The position numbers were made by a program, and so were the translations under genes. The notes beneath the pieces were generated by a model that saw nothing but the letters and a program-made list of their open reading frames with translations, was not told where the DNA came from and searched no databases. A DNA stretch of 64,000 nucleotides, from contig JBLNDO010000047.1 of assembly GCA_050261675.1 (NCBI GenBank), positions 1-64,000 on the forward strand. Reading direction: 5' to 3'. The DNA is from DASUBN01 sp050261675. GTDB taxonomy: Bacteria; Pseudomonadota; Gammaproteobacteria; Natronospirales; REEB76. This document shows, piece after piece, positions 37,684 to 46,581 of this stretch. Within the stretch, counting starts at the first letter, position 1. The number at the start of each line of letters is the position of its first letter.

Positions 37684-37726
37684 TGACAGCGTGTCAGATG
37701 CTGACAATCTCTGTCAGTTCTTGTCA
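37684..37726. promoter_or_regulatory. Phased PilR-type activator sites upstream of pilA
   Basis: Five TGTCA/TGACA half-sites at 37684, 37692, 37702, 37712 and 37722, so mostly 10-bp steps on one face of the helix. PilR of Pseudomonas binds TGTC repeats at a similar distance from the -24/-12 promoter, and pilR and pilS are the adjoining genes. Confidence 0.8.
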
Positions 37727-37757
37727 TACGTCCAATCGAAGTGGCTATCTTAATCAA

Positions 37758-39116
37758 TTATTCAAGCCCCAGTTTTTTTATCCGATAGCGCAATTGCCGG
37801 AAGGTCATCCCCAGCAGCTTCGCGGCGGCGGTTTTGTTGTAGCGGGTCTGTTCCAGCGCTTTCCGGATGGCCTCCTTTTCCACCTCACCCAACTGCTTAC
37901 CCAAGGGCTGAGATGGAGGGGTGGTCACCGGTTCACCCGTTGTCACGTCCATGGTGGGGGTTTGCAGATGGATATCGGCAGCGTGGATCTGGTCGCCGTC
38001 CGCCAACGTCATGGCCCGCTCCAGCACGTTTTCGAGCTCACGCACGTTACCCGGGAAGGCATGGGTGTGCAGCACCGCCGCCGCATCGGGGGCGAGCTTC
38101 ACCGGCTTGCGCTGCAGAGAGCGTGCGAGCCGCTCGAGGATGTGCGTGGCGAGCAGCGGCAGATCCTGAGGCCGCTCCCGGAGCGGGGGTACCCGCAACT
38201 CTATGACGTTGATGCGGTAGAACAGGTCTTCCCGGAATTTACCGGCCCGTACTAGCTCGGCGAGGGGGCGGTGGGTGGCGGAGAGGATGCGCACATCCAC
38301 GGGTGTTTCCCGTTGCGCTCCCACGGCGCGGATGGCTTTCTCCTGGATGACGCGCAGCAGCTTCACCTGCATGTGCAACGGCAGATCCGCCACCTCGTCG
38401 AGAAACAGGGTGCCGCCCTGGGCTGCCTGGAACAGGCCGTCCTTGTCTGCGATGGCGCCGGTGAAACTGCCTTTTTTGTGGCCGAAGAACTCGCTCTCCA
38501 TGAGCTCACCCGGGATGGCGCCACAGTTCACCGCCACGAAGGGCCCGTCGGCGCGGGCGCCGTTCTCATGGATAAGTCTTGCCACCAGTTCCTTGCCGGT
38601 ACCGGATTCACCGCTGATGTGGACCGGTGCTTGGCTACGCGCCACCTTGGCGATCATGGCGCGCACCTGCTCGATGGCCGGCGACTGCCCGAGGAGCCTC
38701 GGGGCGCCGCGGCTCTCGGTAGTGGCGCGGCGCTCGCGCAGCTTGAGTGCGGTGCTGACCAAGCTGCGCAATGCGCTCAAATCCACCGGTTTGGAGACGA
38801 AATCGAAGGCGCCGTTCTTGAGCGCCTGCACCGCGGATTCCACGTTGCCATGGGCGGTGATCACCGCCACCGGAACCTGGGCTAGGTGTTGCTGGATATA
38901 GCTCACGAGTTCGAGCCCGTTGCCGTCCGGTAGCTTCATATCCGTCAGACAGAGGTCCACGGGTTGCGATTGCAGTAACGCCCGCGCTTCTTTGAGGTCG
39001 CCTGCCAGTACGCAACCCACATCCATGCGCGTGAGCGTGAGGTTGAGCAGTTCACGGATGGCAGGCTCGTCATCCACCACAAGTGCCAAAGGCTTCTGCA
39101 TGATCAAGTCAGCCAT
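37758..39116 (-). CDS. pilR: sigma54-dependent response regulator PilR
   Basis: Activates pilA transcription with RNA polymerase-sigma54. Receiver domain (residues 8-125; phosphoacceptor Asp in CLTDMKLPDG, Lys in FDFVSKPVD), AAA+ domain with Walker A GESGTGKE and the sigma54-contact loop GSFTGA, as in Pseudomonas PilR, then a Fis-type helix-turn-helix (YNKTAAAKLLGMTFRQLRYRI). ATG at 39116 overlaps the pilS stop; ATG at 39101 is equally possible and would remove five residues. 452 residues. Confidence 0.95.
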   Translation of the reverse strand: MADLIMQKPLALVVDDEPAIRELLNLTLTRMDVGCVLAGDLKEARALLQSQPVDLCLTDMKLPDGNGLELVSYIQQHLAQVPVAVITAHGNVESAVQALKNGAFDFVSKPVDLSALRSLVSTALKLRERRATTESRGAPRLLGQSPAIEQVRAMIAKVARSQAPVHISGESGTGKELVARLIHENGARADGPFVAVNCGAIPGELMESEFFGHKKGSFTGAIADKDGLFQAAQGGTLFLDEVADLPLHMQVKLLRVIQEKAIRAVGAQRETPVDVRILSATHRPLAELVRAGKFREDLFYRINVIELRVPPLRERPQDLPLLATHILERLARSLQRKPVKLAPDAAAVLHTHAFPGNVRELENVLERAMTLADGDQIHAADIHLQTPTMDVTTGEPVTTPPSQPLGKQLGEVEKEAIRKALEQTRYNKTAAAKLLGMTFRQLRYRIKKLGLE

Positions 39117-40738
39117 CCTTCGGAGGCACCGAATTCGATGCGGAAACAGCTACCGCCACCGGAACGCGGAGTGTAGGAGAGGCGGGCGCGGTTACATTCG
39201 CAGAGTTCACGTGCGATGAAAAGCCCCAAACCCGTGCCGCGCGGATCTGAGGTATAGAAGGGCTCGAAAATATGCTCGACGATGTCCGCAGGCACACCCG
39301 GCCCCCGGTCGAGTACCTCCAGGAATCCCGAACCCTGTGTCCCCATCGAGCCGATGCGGTATTCGACCCGTGGTCCGCCGCTTTCGTCTATACGTCCGTG
39401 GTGTAGCGCGTTCTCCGAGAGATTCCAAACGATCTGGTGGAGGTGTGTGGGGTCAAAACGCACATGCAGCGAGGGGCCATTTTCGGCGTGCAAGGACAGC
39501 GCCTGTGGCATCAGGATGTGCCGATCGCGGAATTCGCCGATGAAGTCCTTGAGCCAGCTATTGATGTCGAGTTGCTCGGCGCGCGTATTGTCACGCCGGG
39601 AGAGTTGCAGGATGTTTTCGACGATACGTTCCATGCGTTCCGAATGCTCATGGATGATTTCCGTGAGGCGTTTATCGTCGCCCTGAATCTGCTTCGATTC
39701 GGCCAGGAGCTGGTTGGCATGGCTCACCGCTGCAAGCGGGTTGCGTATCTCATGGGCGATGCTCGCGGTGAGGCGACCGAGGATGGCGAGCTTGGTCTGG
39801 CGTACCTGTTCGGCCACACTGCTCGCGTCTTCAAGAAAGATAAGCGCGCCACCCAACCGATTGCGGCCGATGCTCGCGAAGTGCGCGATGAGCGGCCTCC
39901 CCTGTGGTGACACGATAGCGGAAGGGCGGCGCACATCACCTCGCCGCCAGGCGGTGAGCTCACCCTGTAAGCGTGGCGCGCCGTCTGCCAGCGGTTTGCC
40001 CCGGTCGACGCCACCGGTGAGGGTCTCGGCGGCGGCACCGTTGATCATGCGTATCTGGTCGTGCTCATCCACCACCAGTACTCCGGTGCGCATGTGCTGG
40101 ATCACATAGTCATTGATCTCGGAAAGATCCGCCAAGTCCAAGCCGCGCTGTTCCGCCAGAGCCTCGCTCTCCCTGAGCCGGTGACCCACGAATTGCGCCA
40201 CCAACGCACCCACAAACAGGGTCAGGCCGATGACTCCCGCCTGGGCATAGCCTGTCTGCTCGGCGGTACCGTAGATGGTGGCGATGGTCTGCTCGGTGAG
40301 GATCGCAAGACTGGCGATGGCCGCGAACGCGATGCTCATGCGCCGGGTCATGAGCGCGCTGTTGGTGGACACAGTGATGAACAACAGGCTGCCTAGGCCG
40401 CTTGCGGCGCCACCGCTGGCATGCATCAGGAGTACTACTGCGGCGATGTCGCCGGCGAGCTGGGTGTAGACCTGGAGTTCCAGGCCGGGGCGGCGGGCAC
40501 GCACCGTGAAGCTCGCGAGCAGACCGAAGCTGGAATACATGATGCCTGTCCAGACGAACAGGCCCGGGAACACATCGCCGAACAGCCTTGGACTCCTGTC
40601 GCTGAAGAACAACGCCACCACGAGCAGCCCGACCGCCATGCGGAACAGATTGACGATGTTGAGCAGCCGCCATGCCTGCTCTTCACCCGGTGAGAGCACT
40701 TCGTCAGTCTGCAACAATGCGTTCGACGTGGAGTTCAT
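39104..40738 (-). CDS. pilS: Sensor histidine kinase PilS
   Basis: Partner of PilR. About six N-terminal membrane segments (residues 25-190), a PAS domain (residues 210-300), a dimerisation domain with phosphoacceptor His in IAHEIRNPLAAVSH, and a HATPase domain with N, G1 and G2 boxes (WNLSENALHHG, DRGPGVP, GTGLGLFIARELCE). 544 residues, similar to P. aeruginosa PilS (530), which senses pilin level in the membrane. Divergent from sucC. Confidence 0.95.
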   Translation of the reverse strand: MNSTSNALLQTDEVLSPGEEQAWRLLNIVNLFRMAVGLLVVALFFSDRSPRLFGDVFPGLFVWTGIMYSSFGLLASFTVRARRPGLELQVYTQLAGDIAAVVLLMHASGGAASGLGSLLFITVSTNSALMTRRMSIAFAAIASLAILTEQTIATIYGTAEQTGYAQAGVIGLTLFVGALVAQFVGHRLRESEALAEQRGLDLADLSEINDYVIQHMRTGVLVVDEHDQIRMINGAAAETLTGGVDRGKPLADGAPRLQGELTAWRRGDVRRPSAIVSPQGRPLIAHFASIGRNRLGGALIFLEDASSVAEQVRQTKLAILGRLTASIAHEIRNPLAAVSHANQLLAESKQIQGDDKRLTEIIHEHSERMERIVENILQLSRRDNTRAEQLDINSWLKDFIGEFRDRHILMPQALSLHAENGPSLHVRFDPTHLHQIVWNLSENALHHGRIDESGGPRVEYRIGSMGTQGSGFLEVLDRGPGVPADIVEHIFEPFYTSDPRGTGLGLFIARELCECNRARLSYTPRSGGGSCFRIEFGASEGWLT

Positions 40739-40821
40739 GCCGTTTCAGGCTGCGCCTTTGCCATGGCGGGGGGTTTGCTTCAAAATAGCGCCTTTTCCAT
40801 CCATCCCCAACTCCGGCCACC

Positions 40822-41985
40822 ATGAACCTGCACGAATACCAGGCGAAACAGCTGTTTTCAGAATACGGCATTCCCGTGCCGCGCGGCATCCCCGCCAGGA
40901 GCGCTGCGGACGCCGCCGTCGCGGCCCAATCCCTGGGCGGCGGCCTGTGGGTGGTGAAGGCCCAGGTGCATGCCGGCGGTCGCGGCAAGGCCGGGGGCGT
41001 GAAACTGTGCCGCTCCGTGGACGAAGTGCGCACCGCCGCCGAGGGCATGCTCGGCAAGCGCCTGCATACGCACCAGACCGGCCCCGAGGGGCTGCCCATC
41101 AACGCCGTCATTGTCGAGGCGGGTTCCGACATCGAGCGCGAGCTCTACCTTTCGGTGCTGGTGGATCGCAGCCGCGAACAGGTGGTGTTCATGGCTTCCG
41201 CCGCCGGAGGCATGGACATCGAGGAAGTGGCGGCGAAAACGCCGGAGAAGATTTTCCGCGTGTGGGTGCATCCCGCCGCGGGCATCCAGCCCAACCAGGT
41301 GCGCGAATTGGCCTTCGGCCTCGGGCTCACGAGCAAGGAACACATGGCCGCCTTCGGCAAGATCGCCGAGGGGCTCTACCGGCTCTTCATGGAGCGTGAC
41401 GCCAGCCTCGTGGAGATCAATCCGCTGATCGTCACGAAGGACGGCCGGGTTCTGGCGCTGGACGCCAAGCTCAACCTGGACGACAACGCGCTTTACCGCC
41501 AGCCCAAGCTCGCGGAGATGCGCGACAAGACCCAGGAAGACGAGCGCGAGAGCGCTGCCAAGGAGCATGATCTCAACTACGTTTCCCTGGACGGCGACAT
41601 CGCCTGCATGGTGAATGGCGCCGGCCTCGCCATGGCCACCATGGACATCATCAAGCTGCACGGCGGCAGCCCTGCCAACTTCCTGGACGTGGGCGGCGGA
41701 GCGACCACCGAGCGTGTGAGCGCGGCCTTCAACCTCATCCTGTCCAACAAATCGGTGAAGGCCATTCTGGTGAACATCTTCGGCGGCATCGTGCGTTGCG
41801 ATCTTATCGCCGAGGGCATCATCAACGCCGTCAAGGGTGTGGGCGTGCGGGTGCCGGTGGTGGTCCGGCTTGAGGGTACCAACGTGGAGCAGGGCAAGAA
41901 GCTCCTAGCCGAGAGCGGCCTCGCCATCATTCCCGCCAACGATCTCACCGACGCGGCCAAGAAAGTCGTCGCGTCCATCAAGTAA
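40822..41985 (+). CDS. sucC: Succinyl-CoA synthetase, beta subunit (ADP-forming)
   Basis: With SucD makes succinate and ATP or GTP from succinyl-CoA in the citric acid cycle. The 387-residue sequence begins MNLHEYQAKQLFSEYGIPVP (ATP-grasp), with VKAQVHAGGRGKAGGVK and LEINPLIVTKDG-like VEINPLIVTKDGRVLALDAK, and the C-terminal NIFGGIVRCDLIAEGI. Here sucCD stand alone, not behind sucAB. 15 bases separate it from sucD. Confidence 0.97.
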   Translation: MNLHEYQAKQLFSEYGIPVPRGIPARSAADAAVAAQSLGGGLWVVKAQVHAGGRGKAGGVKLCRSVDEVRTAAEGMLGKRLHTHQTGPEGLPINAVIVEAGSDIERELYLSVLVDRSREQVVFMASAAGGMDIEEVAAKTPEKIFRVWVHPAAGIQPNQVRELAFGLGLTSKEHMAAFGKIAEGLYRLFMERDASLVEINPLIVTKDGRVLALDAKLNLDDNALYRQPKLAEMRDKTQEDERESAAKEHDLNYVSLDGDIACMVNGAGLAMATMDIIKLHGGSPANFLDVGGGATTERVSAAFNLILSNKSVKAILVNIFGGIVRCDLIAEGIINAVKGVGVRVPVVVRLEGTNVEQGKKLLAESGLAIIPANDLTDAAKKVVASIK

Positions 41986-42000
41986 TACCAAGAGTCAAAC

Positions 42001-42963
42001 ATGAGCATTCTGGTCAACAAGAAAACGCGGGTGATCTGCCAAGGCTTCACTGGGAAGCAGGGCACGTTCCACTCCGAACAAGCCATCGCCTACGGCACCA
42101 AGCTCGTTGGCGGCGTGACCCCGGGACGCGGCGGTGAGAAGCACCTGGATCGCCCGGTGTTCAACACCGTGCATGACGCGGTCCGAGAGACCGGCGCCGA
42201 GGCCAGCATGATCTACGTGCCGGCCGCGTTCGCCGCCGACGCCATCCTGGAAGCCGCCGACGCCGGCATCCAAGTCATCGTCTGCATCACCGAGGGCATC
42301 CCGGTGACCGATATGATCAAGGTCAAGGCGGCCATCAAGGACAAGGATTGCGTGCTCATCGGCCCCAACTGCCCGGGTGTCATCACCCCCGGGGAGTGCA
42401 AGATCGGCATCATGCCCGGTCATATCCACAAGCGCGGCAAGATCGGCATCGTGTCCCGCTCCGGCACCCTCACCTACGAGGCCGTGTTCCAGACCACCAA
42501 CCTGGGGTTGGGCCAGTCCACATGCGTCGGCATCGGCGGCGACCCGGTGCACGGCATGAACTTCATCGACGTGATCCGCCGCTTCGAGGACGACCCTCAG
42601 ACCGAAGGTATCATCATGGTGGGTGAGATCGGCGGCTCCGACGAGGAAGCGGCGGCCGAGCACATCAAGAAGCAAGTGAGCAAGCCGGTAGTGGCCTACA
42701 TCGCCGGTGTCACGGCGCCCCCGGGCAAGCGCATGGGCCACGCCGGCGCCATCGTCTCCGGCGGCAAGGGCACCGCCCAGGCCAAGTTCGAGGCCCTGGA
42801 GAAGGCGGGGGTGAAGACCACCCACTCCCCGGCGGAACTCGGCAGCACCATGGCGAAGCTCCTGAAGGGCGGTAAGAAGTCCGCCAAGAAGAAACCCGCG
42901 AAAAAGGCCAAAACCAAGGCCAAGAAAAAGGCCGCGAAGAAGAAGGGCCGTGGGCGCCGTTAG
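42001..42963 (+). CDS. sucD: Succinyl-CoA synthetase, alpha subunit, with lysine-rich C-terminal tail
   Basis: CoA-binding and phosphohistidine subunit. VICQGFTGKQGTFHSEQAI at the N-terminus binds CoA; the phosphorylated histidine is H247 in KRMGHAGAIVSGG. The core ends near residue 289, where E. coli SucD ends. An extra tail of 31 residues (290-320) then follows, with 15 Lys and 3 Arg mixed with Ala, Gly and Pro, like histone H1 or AlgP repeats. The tail is in frame and ends at a normal TAG. Its role is unknown. Confidence 0.96.
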   Translation: MSILVNKKTRVICQGFTGKQGTFHSEQAIAYGTKLVGGVTPGRGGEKHLDRPVFNTVHDAVRETGAEASMIYVPAAFAADAILEAADAGIQVIVCITEGIPVTDMIKVKAAIKDKDCVLIGPNCPGVITPGECKIGIMPGHIHKRGKIGIVSRSGTLTYEAVFQTTNLGLGQSTCVGIGGDPVHGMNFIDVIRRFEDDPQTEGIIMVGEIGGSDEEAAAEHIKKQVSKPVVAYIAGVTAPPGKRMGHAGAIVSGGKGTAQAKFEALEKAGVKTTHSPAELGSTMAKLLKGGKKSAKKKPAKKAKTKAKKKAAKKKGRGRR

Positions 42964-43005
42964 ACCGGGTCAAGCGATTTCACCCTGCGACGATCCGATG
43001 ACCCG

Positions 43006-44619
43006 ATGAGCGCCGGTATGCGCATCGTCATGGCCCAGCTCAACCTCCCGGTGGGGGACGTGGCGGGCAATGCACGGAAACTCATCGCCGCCGCCGCCGA
43101 AAGCCGCGACCGGCTGCAGGCGCAGCTCGTGGTGTTCCCGGAACTCTGTCTCACCGGTTACACGCCGGAAGATTTGCTGTTCAACCCGGATTTTCGCGGC
43201 CGCGTTGACGAGGGGCTGAAGGCGCTCACCGCCGGCATACGCGGCATCCGCGCGGTGGTGGGGTATCCGTTCCATGAAGGCGGCAAGCTCTACAACGTGG
43301 GCGCGGTGGTCGGTGAAGGCAAGATCCAGGCCGTCTACCGCAAGAGCGAGCTTCCCAATTACGGCGTCTTCGACGAGCAGCGCTATTTCACCCCGAGCGA
43401 CGATACCACGCTGATCGACGTGGGCGGTTATGCCGTGGGGCTCAATGTCTGCGAGGACGTGTGGCACGCGGCGCCGGCGCGCCGTGCCGCGGAGGCGGGC
43501 GCACGCCTCATCGTGGTGCCCAACGCCTCGCCTTTCAATGTGGGCAAGCAGGTGGAACGAGAAGCGGAATTGAAACGTCGCGTGGCGGAAGTGAAAGTGC
43601 CCATCGTGTATGTGAACCACGTGGGCGGGCAGGATTCGCTGGTGTTCGACGGCGGCTCGCTTGCGATGAACGCCGACGGCACGGTGGCAGCCCGCGCACC
43701 GGACTTCGAGGAAGGTCTGTATCCCGTGGATTTCTTGATGCAGGACGGCAAGGCCCGGGCCCTGCCGGCGGCGGTGCACATCGACAAGAGCGTGGAAGAA
43801 AGCGTTTACCGCGCCCTGGTGCTCGGCCTGCGAGATTACGCAGCCAAGAACCGCTTCCGGGGCGCGCTCTTGGGGCTTTCCGGCGGTATCGATTCCGCGC
43901 TGACGCTGGCGCTCGCGGTGGACGCCTTGGGCGCCGGCAACGTCAACACGGTGATGCTGCCCTCGCGCCATACTTCAAAGTTGAGCCTGGATACCGCAAA
44001 GCAGCAGGCACGCGCCATGGGCGTGGAGCACCGGGTGATTCCCATCGAACCCGCCTTCGAAGCGTTGAAATCTTCCCTCGACCAGGTGGAGGGCGTTACA
44101 GACCAGAACCTGCAGGCGCGTGCGCGGGGGACGCTGCTCATGGCGCTTTCTAACCAGGGCGGCCGGCTGCTGCTCGCCACCGGCAACAAGAGTGAGATGG
44201 CCATGGGTTACGCCACGCTTTACGGCGACATGGCGGGCGGATACGCGCCCCTGAAGGACGTGCTCAAGACCTGGGTGTATCGCCTATCGCGTTACCGCAA
44301 CGGACTCTCGGCTGTGATTCCCCAGGAAGTCATCGATCGGGAGCCCACCGCCGAGCTGGCGCCGGGACAGAAGGACACCGACAACTTGCCGCCCTACGAG
44401 GTACTGGACGCGATCCTCGCGGCCTACGTGGATGAGGACAAGGCGCTCGCGGAGATCGTCGCCATGGGGTACGCGCAAGAAACGGTGCGGTGGGTGATGC
44501 AGCGCGTGCAGGCGGCGGAGTATAAGCGCCGCCAGGCGCCGCCGGGTCCGCGGGTGAGCCGCTGCGCTTTCGGCAGCGACCGGCGTTATCCCATCACTAA
44601 CCGCTACGAGACGGATTGA
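43006..44619 (+). CDS. nadE: Glutamine-dependent NAD+ synthetase NadE
   Basis: Final step of NAD synthesis, using glutamine as ammonia source. N-terminal nitrilase-like amidase domain (residues 1-260) with the catalytic triad visible as Glu in FPELCLTGY, Lys in YRKSELPNYG and Cys in GLNVCEDVWH. C-terminal synthetase domain (about 275-537) with P-loop GLSGGIDSAL, and NKSEMAMGYATLYGD. 537 residues is normal for the two-domain form. ATG at 43006 or at 43018 can be the start. Confidence 0.96.
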   Translation: MSAGMRIVMAQLNLPVGDVAGNARKLIAAAAESRDRLQAQLVVFPELCLTGYTPEDLLFNPDFRGRVDEGLKALTAGIRGIRAVVGYPFHEGGKLYNVGAVVGEGKIQAVYRKSELPNYGVFDEQRYFTPSDDTTLIDVGGYAVGLNVCEDVWHAAPARRAAEAGARLIVVPNASPFNVGKQVEREAELKRRVAEVKVPIVYVNHVGGQDSLVFDGGSLAMNADGTVAARAPDFEEGLYPVDFLMQDGKARALPAAVHIDKSVEESVYRALVLGLRDYAAKNRFRGALLGLSGGIDSALTLALAVDALGAGNVNTVMLPSRHTSKLSLDTAKQQARAMGVEHRVIPIEPAFEALKSSLDQVEGVTDQNLQARARGTLLMALSNQGGRLLLATGNKSEMAMGYATLYGDMAGGYAPLKDVLKTWVYRLSRYRNGLSAVIPQEVIDREPTAELAPGQKDTDNLPPYEVLDAILAAYVDEDKALAEIVAMGYAQETVRWVMQRVQAAEYKRRQAPPGPRVSRCAFGSDRRYPITNRYETD

Positions 44620-44756
44620 ATGAGGTTATCTGCGGTGCAGGGACGCACCGCACGCGAATCAATCGGCTCCGCGCTTGATTCGGCGGAGGCGAGTCCGAGC
44701 ATGTATCGGACTGGCCGAGTCTGAAAAATCCTGGGATGGATTCTTCGGACTTCGAA
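44620..44756. other. Convergent nadE/bamD gap with a cluster of inverted repeats
   Basis: No gene. Inverted repeats: TGCGGTGC (44631-44638) / GCACCGCA (44645-44652); GAATCAA (44656-44662) / TTGATTC (44675-44681); AGTCCGA (44692-44698) / TCGGACT (44706-44712); and GATTC (44739-44743) / GAATC (44754-44758). They may serve as transcription stops for both converging genes, but T-runs are absent. Confidence 0.6.
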
Positions 44757-45533
44757 TCAGAACGGCCCTTTGGCCGTGTAGCCCACCGGCACGCCGGGGA
44801 AGTTCGTGGCCAGGGTCTTCTCGGCGTTGTCCGCCAACTCGTTCAGGCCGAGCTGCTTGTAGCAGAGGATCATGATCTGCAGCGCGTCCTCGGTATAGGG
44901 CGTCTCGGGATAATGCTGCAGGATGCTGTAGCTGCGCTGCAGGGCCGAGACCCAGGCACCGCGGCGCACGTACCAATCGGCCACCCCCCAATCGAATTCC
45001 GCGAGCCGGTCCCTGAGGAAGATCATCCTCTGGCGCGCATCGGTGGCATAGACGCTGTCCGGATAGCGCTGCAGCAGAGTTTGGAAAGCCTCGAAGGATT
45101 TCTCCGCGCCCGTGGGGTCGCGGTCGAAGTTATCGTGGCGGAACCACTTCTGCAGGAAATTCACGTCCGTATCGAAATACGCCACGCCCTTCATGTAGAA
45201 GGCGTAGTCCACGTTCGGGTGGCGCGGGTGCTCGCGGATGAAACGGTCGGCGGCGTCTTCCGCGGCATCGTCGTCGTTGTTCAGGTAGTTGGCGTAGATC
45301 AGGTCGAGCTGCGCCTGGGTGCCGTAGGCGTCGAAGGGAAAGCGCGCCTGCAGGGTGTTGAGGCGTTCCACCGCGGTCTTGTAGTTCCCGGCGTCGATGT
45401 TGGCCTTGATCTCCTTGTAGAGGTCGCCCGCCGCCATGGTTTCGTCCTTGGAGGGCGCGGAGGAACAGCCGGCGGCGAGCAGCAGCAAGGAGAACACAGA
45501 CAATGTCGCGAGGCAGCGGGTGTGCAGGCGCAT
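44757..45533 (-). CDS. bamD: Outer membrane assembly lipoprotein BamD
   Basis: Essential lipoprotein of the beta-barrel assembly machine. Signal peptide with lipobox LLAAGC (Cys near residue 23), then about five TPR-like helical repeats: YNAGNYKTAVERLNTLQARFPF-type patterns, PNVDYAFYMKGVAYF, DRDPTGAEKSFEAFQTLLQRYP, and ARQRMIFLRDRLAE are typical. 258 residues (E. coli 245). Divergent from rluD, 67 bases apart. Confidence 0.96.
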   Translation of the reverse strand: MRLHTRCLATLSVFSLLLLAAGCSSAPSKDETMAAGDLYKEIKANIDAGNYKTAVERLNTLQARFPFDAYGTQAQLDLIYANYLNNDDDAAEDAADRFIREHPRHPNVDYAFYMKGVAYFDTDVNFLQKWFRHDNFDRDPTGAEKSFEAFQTLLQRYPDSVYATDARQRMIFLRDRLAEFDWGVADWYVRRGAWVSALQRSYSILQHYPETPYTEDALQIMILCYKQLGLNELADNAEKTLATNFPGVPVGYTAKGPF

Positions 45534-45600
45534 GGATTTCGGGGCCGGAATGGGATGGTTGCGTGTCGGCGGGGGCAGTATAACTTAAACTGTTTGCATC

Positions 45601-46581
45601 ATGTCCCACCCACCGGCGAAAAAAGCCGCAACGTCGCTGCGCGAATCCCGGATACCGCCGGAGTTCTCGGGCCAGCGTTTCGATCAGGCCTTGGCCCGGC
45701 TTTTCCCGGAATATTCCCGCAGCCGCCTCACGGAATGGATCAAGGAAGGCCGCGCGCTCCTGGATGGGGCGGCCGCGCGGCCGCGCGACGCCGTCGTGGG
45801 CGGCCAGCGGGTGAGCGTCGAGGTGGTGGAAGAAACGTTGACGGAACACGCTGCCGAGGACCTGCCGCTGGACATCGTCCATGAGGACGCGGCGCTGATC
45901 GTGGTCAACAAGCCGGCGGGCCTGGTGGTGCATCCGGGCGCCGGCAACCGTGCTGGCACCCTGCAGAACGCGCTCCTGCATCACGCGCCGGAACTGGCCG
46001 CCGTGCCGAGGGCGGGACTGGTACACCGCCTGGACAAGGACACCTCGGGCCTGCTGGTGGTGGCGCGCACCCTCGAAGCACACACCCGGCTCGTGGCGGA
46101 ACTGCAGGCCCGTGAATTTGAGCGCGAATATCTCGCCGTGGCCAACGGCGTCATGACCGGCGGCGGCACCGTGGATGCACCCATCAAGCGCCATGCCACG
46201 GACCGCCTGCGCATGAGCGTGCACGAAGGAGGGCGCGAGGCGATCACCCACTACCGGGTGTTGAAGCGCTTCCGCGCCCATACCTACGTGGGCGTGCGTC
46301 TCGAGACCGGCCGTACCCACCAGATCCGCGTGCACTTGGCCCACATCCGCCATCCGGTAGTGGGCGACCCGTTGTACGGTCGGCGCATCATGCTGCCGCC
46401 CGGCGCCACGTCGCGGCTGCGGGAGGTCTTGCAGTCGTTCCGGCGCCAGGCCTTGCATGCGGCGCGCCTCGGAGTCACCCATCCCCTGAGTGGCGAACGC
46501 CTGCAATGGGAAGTGCCGCCCCCAGCGGACATGCAGCAACTCCTCACGGCGCTAGAAGACGACCTGCAACATGGCCGCTGA
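45601..46581 (+). CDS. rluD: 23S rRNA pseudouridine synthase RluD
   Basis: Makes pseudouridines 1911, 1915 and 1917 in helix 69 of 23S rRNA. N-terminal S4 RNA-binding domain (GQRFDQALARLFPEYSRSRL), then the RluA-type catalytic domain with HRLDKDTSGLLVVA (catalytic Asp) and GRTHQIRVHL. 326 residues equals the E. coli length. bamD opposite and pgeF downstream is the common gammaproteobacterial order. Overlaps pgeF by 11 bases. Confidence 0.96.
   Translation: MSHPPAKKAATSLRESRIPPEFSGQRFDQALARLFPEYSRSRLTEWIKEGRALLDGAAARPRDAVVGGQRVSVEVVEETLTEHAAEDLPLDIVHEDAALIVVNKPAGLVVHPGAGNRAGTLQNALLHHAPELAAVPRAGLVHRLDKDTSGLLVVARTLEAHTRLVAELQAREFEREYLAVANGVMTGGGTVDAPIKRHATDRLRMSVHEGGREAITHYRVLKRFRAHTYVGVRLETGRTHQIRVHLAHIRHPVVGDPLYGRRIMLPPGATSRLREVLQSFRRQALHAARLGVTHPLSGERLQWEVPPPADMQQLLTALEDDLQHGR

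Noticed and set aside
38460..38490. GSFTGA instead of GAFTGA in PilR
   Set aside because: Known PilR proteins also have GSFTGA, so it is not an odd mutation.
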